DNA of 19,599 bases, taken from NCBI GenBank assembly GCA_019348435.1, contig JAHWJM010000009.1, positions 1-19,599 on the forward strand, written 5' to 3'. The translations under genes were made by a program, and so were the position numbers. Shown piece after piece: positions 18,633-19,599 of this stretch. Within the stretch, counting starts at the first letter, position 1. Each line of letters begins with the position of its first letter. A model generated the notes under the pieces. It had not been told where the DNA came from. It was given only the letters and a program-made list of their open reading frames with translations, and searched no databases. Origin of the DNA: Actinomycetota bacterium (GTDB lineage Bacteria > Actinomycetota > Thermoleophilia > Solirubrobacterales > Solirubrobacteraceae).

Positions 18633-19509
18633 TCACGCGGCCGCCGCGGACGCCAGCCGCTCGCAGAGATCGGCGACCGTCTCTTCGCCGCGGTCGATGA
18701 CATCGCCGTAGGTGTAGGCGATGTGGCTCGAGCGCCGGCGCCGGGCGTTGTCGCTCTCGAAGCCGTGGCGCGTGGCGTGGAAGCGGTAGGTGATGAGCTC
18801 CACCGTGAGACCGTACTGCGGCCAGTGGCAGTCGACCTTGTCGCCGGCGAGGTCGATGTTCGTGCGTGGCAGCGGCACACCGTGGGCTATGAGCAGCGCC
18901 ATGAAGGCGTCCTCAAGAACGCTGAGGGTCACGTCGCAGCCGAGCGCCCGACGGAGCTTCGCCGCCCCCTTCTTGTGCGGGTTGCGCGCGATGCAGCCCT
19001 CGATCATCGCCGGGGTCACGCGGGTGGTGAACCCACGCCTCGTGACAGGCGCGGGTCAGGTCGGTCGGCTTCAGCGAGGGCGCGAGATCTAGCAGGACGC
19101 GCGGGACCGTCGTGATCGGGATGCCGTCGAGGATGGCGACGTCGCGCGGGTGCAGAGCGCGGACGCGGTGAATGACGAAACCTGGCCGCCGGCGATGCGC
19201 CGTGGTCGGCACGGTGATCTCCGGCGGCGGCGGTGCGCCTCTGAGGATCTTCAGCAGATATCCGTCAGCGCGGTGGCTGAGCACGGCGCCGAGGCCGCCC
19301 GCCAACACCGCCGCCATGTAGGACCCGCGCAGCGACGGTGCGGTGTGGCCGACGGTATAGACGCCGCGGTAGACGGGATGCAACCGGCCATCCTCGAGCC
19401 AGCGCTGGATCAGGTGCCGGTCGACACCAAGATCCACGAGTTGTCGCCACGCCACGCGTCCCTGCTGCTCGGCGGCGAGCCGGGAGGTCGTGGCGAACTT
19501 GCTGCCCAT
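18633..19509 (-). pseudogene. AbiEi-type winged-helix plus DUF559 nuclease-like protein, one frameshift
   Basis: The two-part reading of about 291 aa matches the common actinobacterial architecture of an AbiEi-type antitoxin domain followed by a DUF559 (PD-(D/E)XK, Vsr-like) domain. The N-terminal part from ATG 19509 has the winged-helix block LAAEQQGRVAWRQLVDLGVD, RHLIQRWLEDGRLHPVYRGV, then ITTVPRVLLDLAP and RACHEAWVHH. The sequence should then continue RVTPAMIEGCIARNPHKKGA, found one frame over. The C-terminal part shows NIDLAGDKVDCHWPQYGLTV, ELITYRFHATRHGFESDN and AYTYGDVIDR, with the D and E-x-x-x-Y-x-x-H pattern of the family. The change is explained by one extra G in GGG at 19022-19024 (plus strand); GG would restore the frame. 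As written, the first frame ends at 18913. Either a fresh inactivation or a sequencing indel. These solitary genes usually lack a partner toxin, as here. Confidence 0.82.
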
Positions 19510-19599
19510 ACCGCTGCATAGGTGCCAGCACTGCAGCATTCGCCCCCGAGGGGCGCGGGTCCCGCCCGCTTGTGGCGCCTTTGCTGCCCCTGGCGCTGC

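Noticed and set aside
19540..19599. tRNA or other RNA gene at the right edge
   Set aside because: It is GC-rich but no cloverleaf arms, T-loop or CCA-type end can be built on either strand.

Overview
The window is GC-rich, densely packed bacterial DNA. It most likely comes from an actinobacterium of the Solirubrobacterales type (class Thermoleophilia, e.g. Conexibacter or Solirubrobacter relatives). This is inferred from base composition, an FtsH periplasmic domain of that style, a WS/DGAT acyltransferase, and the rpmE-DUF1385 pair usual in actinobacteria. No database search was possible. No stretch above about 210 bases lacks a gene. The longest gaps are 4885-5092, 9916-10070, 15894-16051 and 16367-16523. 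The last of these and the right end (19510-19599) show nothing I can name.

Layout. Positions 1-890 (minus) hold the N-terminal part of ftsH, cut by the window edge, and an acetoacetate-decarboxylase-like gene that loses its 3' end. Between them lies about 170 bp that reads on the plus strand like a piece of a chromate transporter, so this junction looks rearranged or misassembled. Positions 900-3007 (minus) hold a metallophosphoesterase and ispH. Positions 3049-4176 (minus) hold an M28 peptidase whose first ~50 residues look like an acyl-CoA dehydrogenase start. A six-helix membrane protein (minus) and a frameshifted NarL-type sensor kinase (plus) diverge near 4.9-5.1 kb. The kinase meets its likely response regulator tail to tail with a 26 bp overlap.

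Positions 8043-9915 (minus) form a compact three-gene lysin cassette: a PG-binding/CHAP protein, an Asp-rich acidic protein and a GH19-type lysin, joined by TGATG and GTGA overlaps. A divergent intergenic region rich in inverted repeats separates it from the WS/DGAT acyltransferase (plus). That gene shares a CTAG stop with a subtilase (minus). A DUF59/MIP18 protein follows (minus), then a STAS protein, FxsA and a CrtC/AttH-like protein (plus), an unknown alpha-helical protein (minus) and a small membrane protein (plus). The right end, all minus, holds a DUF1385 protein, ribosomal protein L31, a secreted CARDB-like protein and a frameshifted AbiEi/DUF559 protein.

Two themes cut across the window. 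First, many starts have a TAnnnT-type -10 hexamer only 6-9 nt upstream of the start codon, which predicts leaderless mRNAs. Genes with a good Shine-Dalgarno lack this. Second, several genes are broken or chimeric (ftsH/ADC junction, M28 fusion, kinase with two frameshifts, DUF559 gene with one). This fits either real decay or indel and assembly errors in a draft genome.
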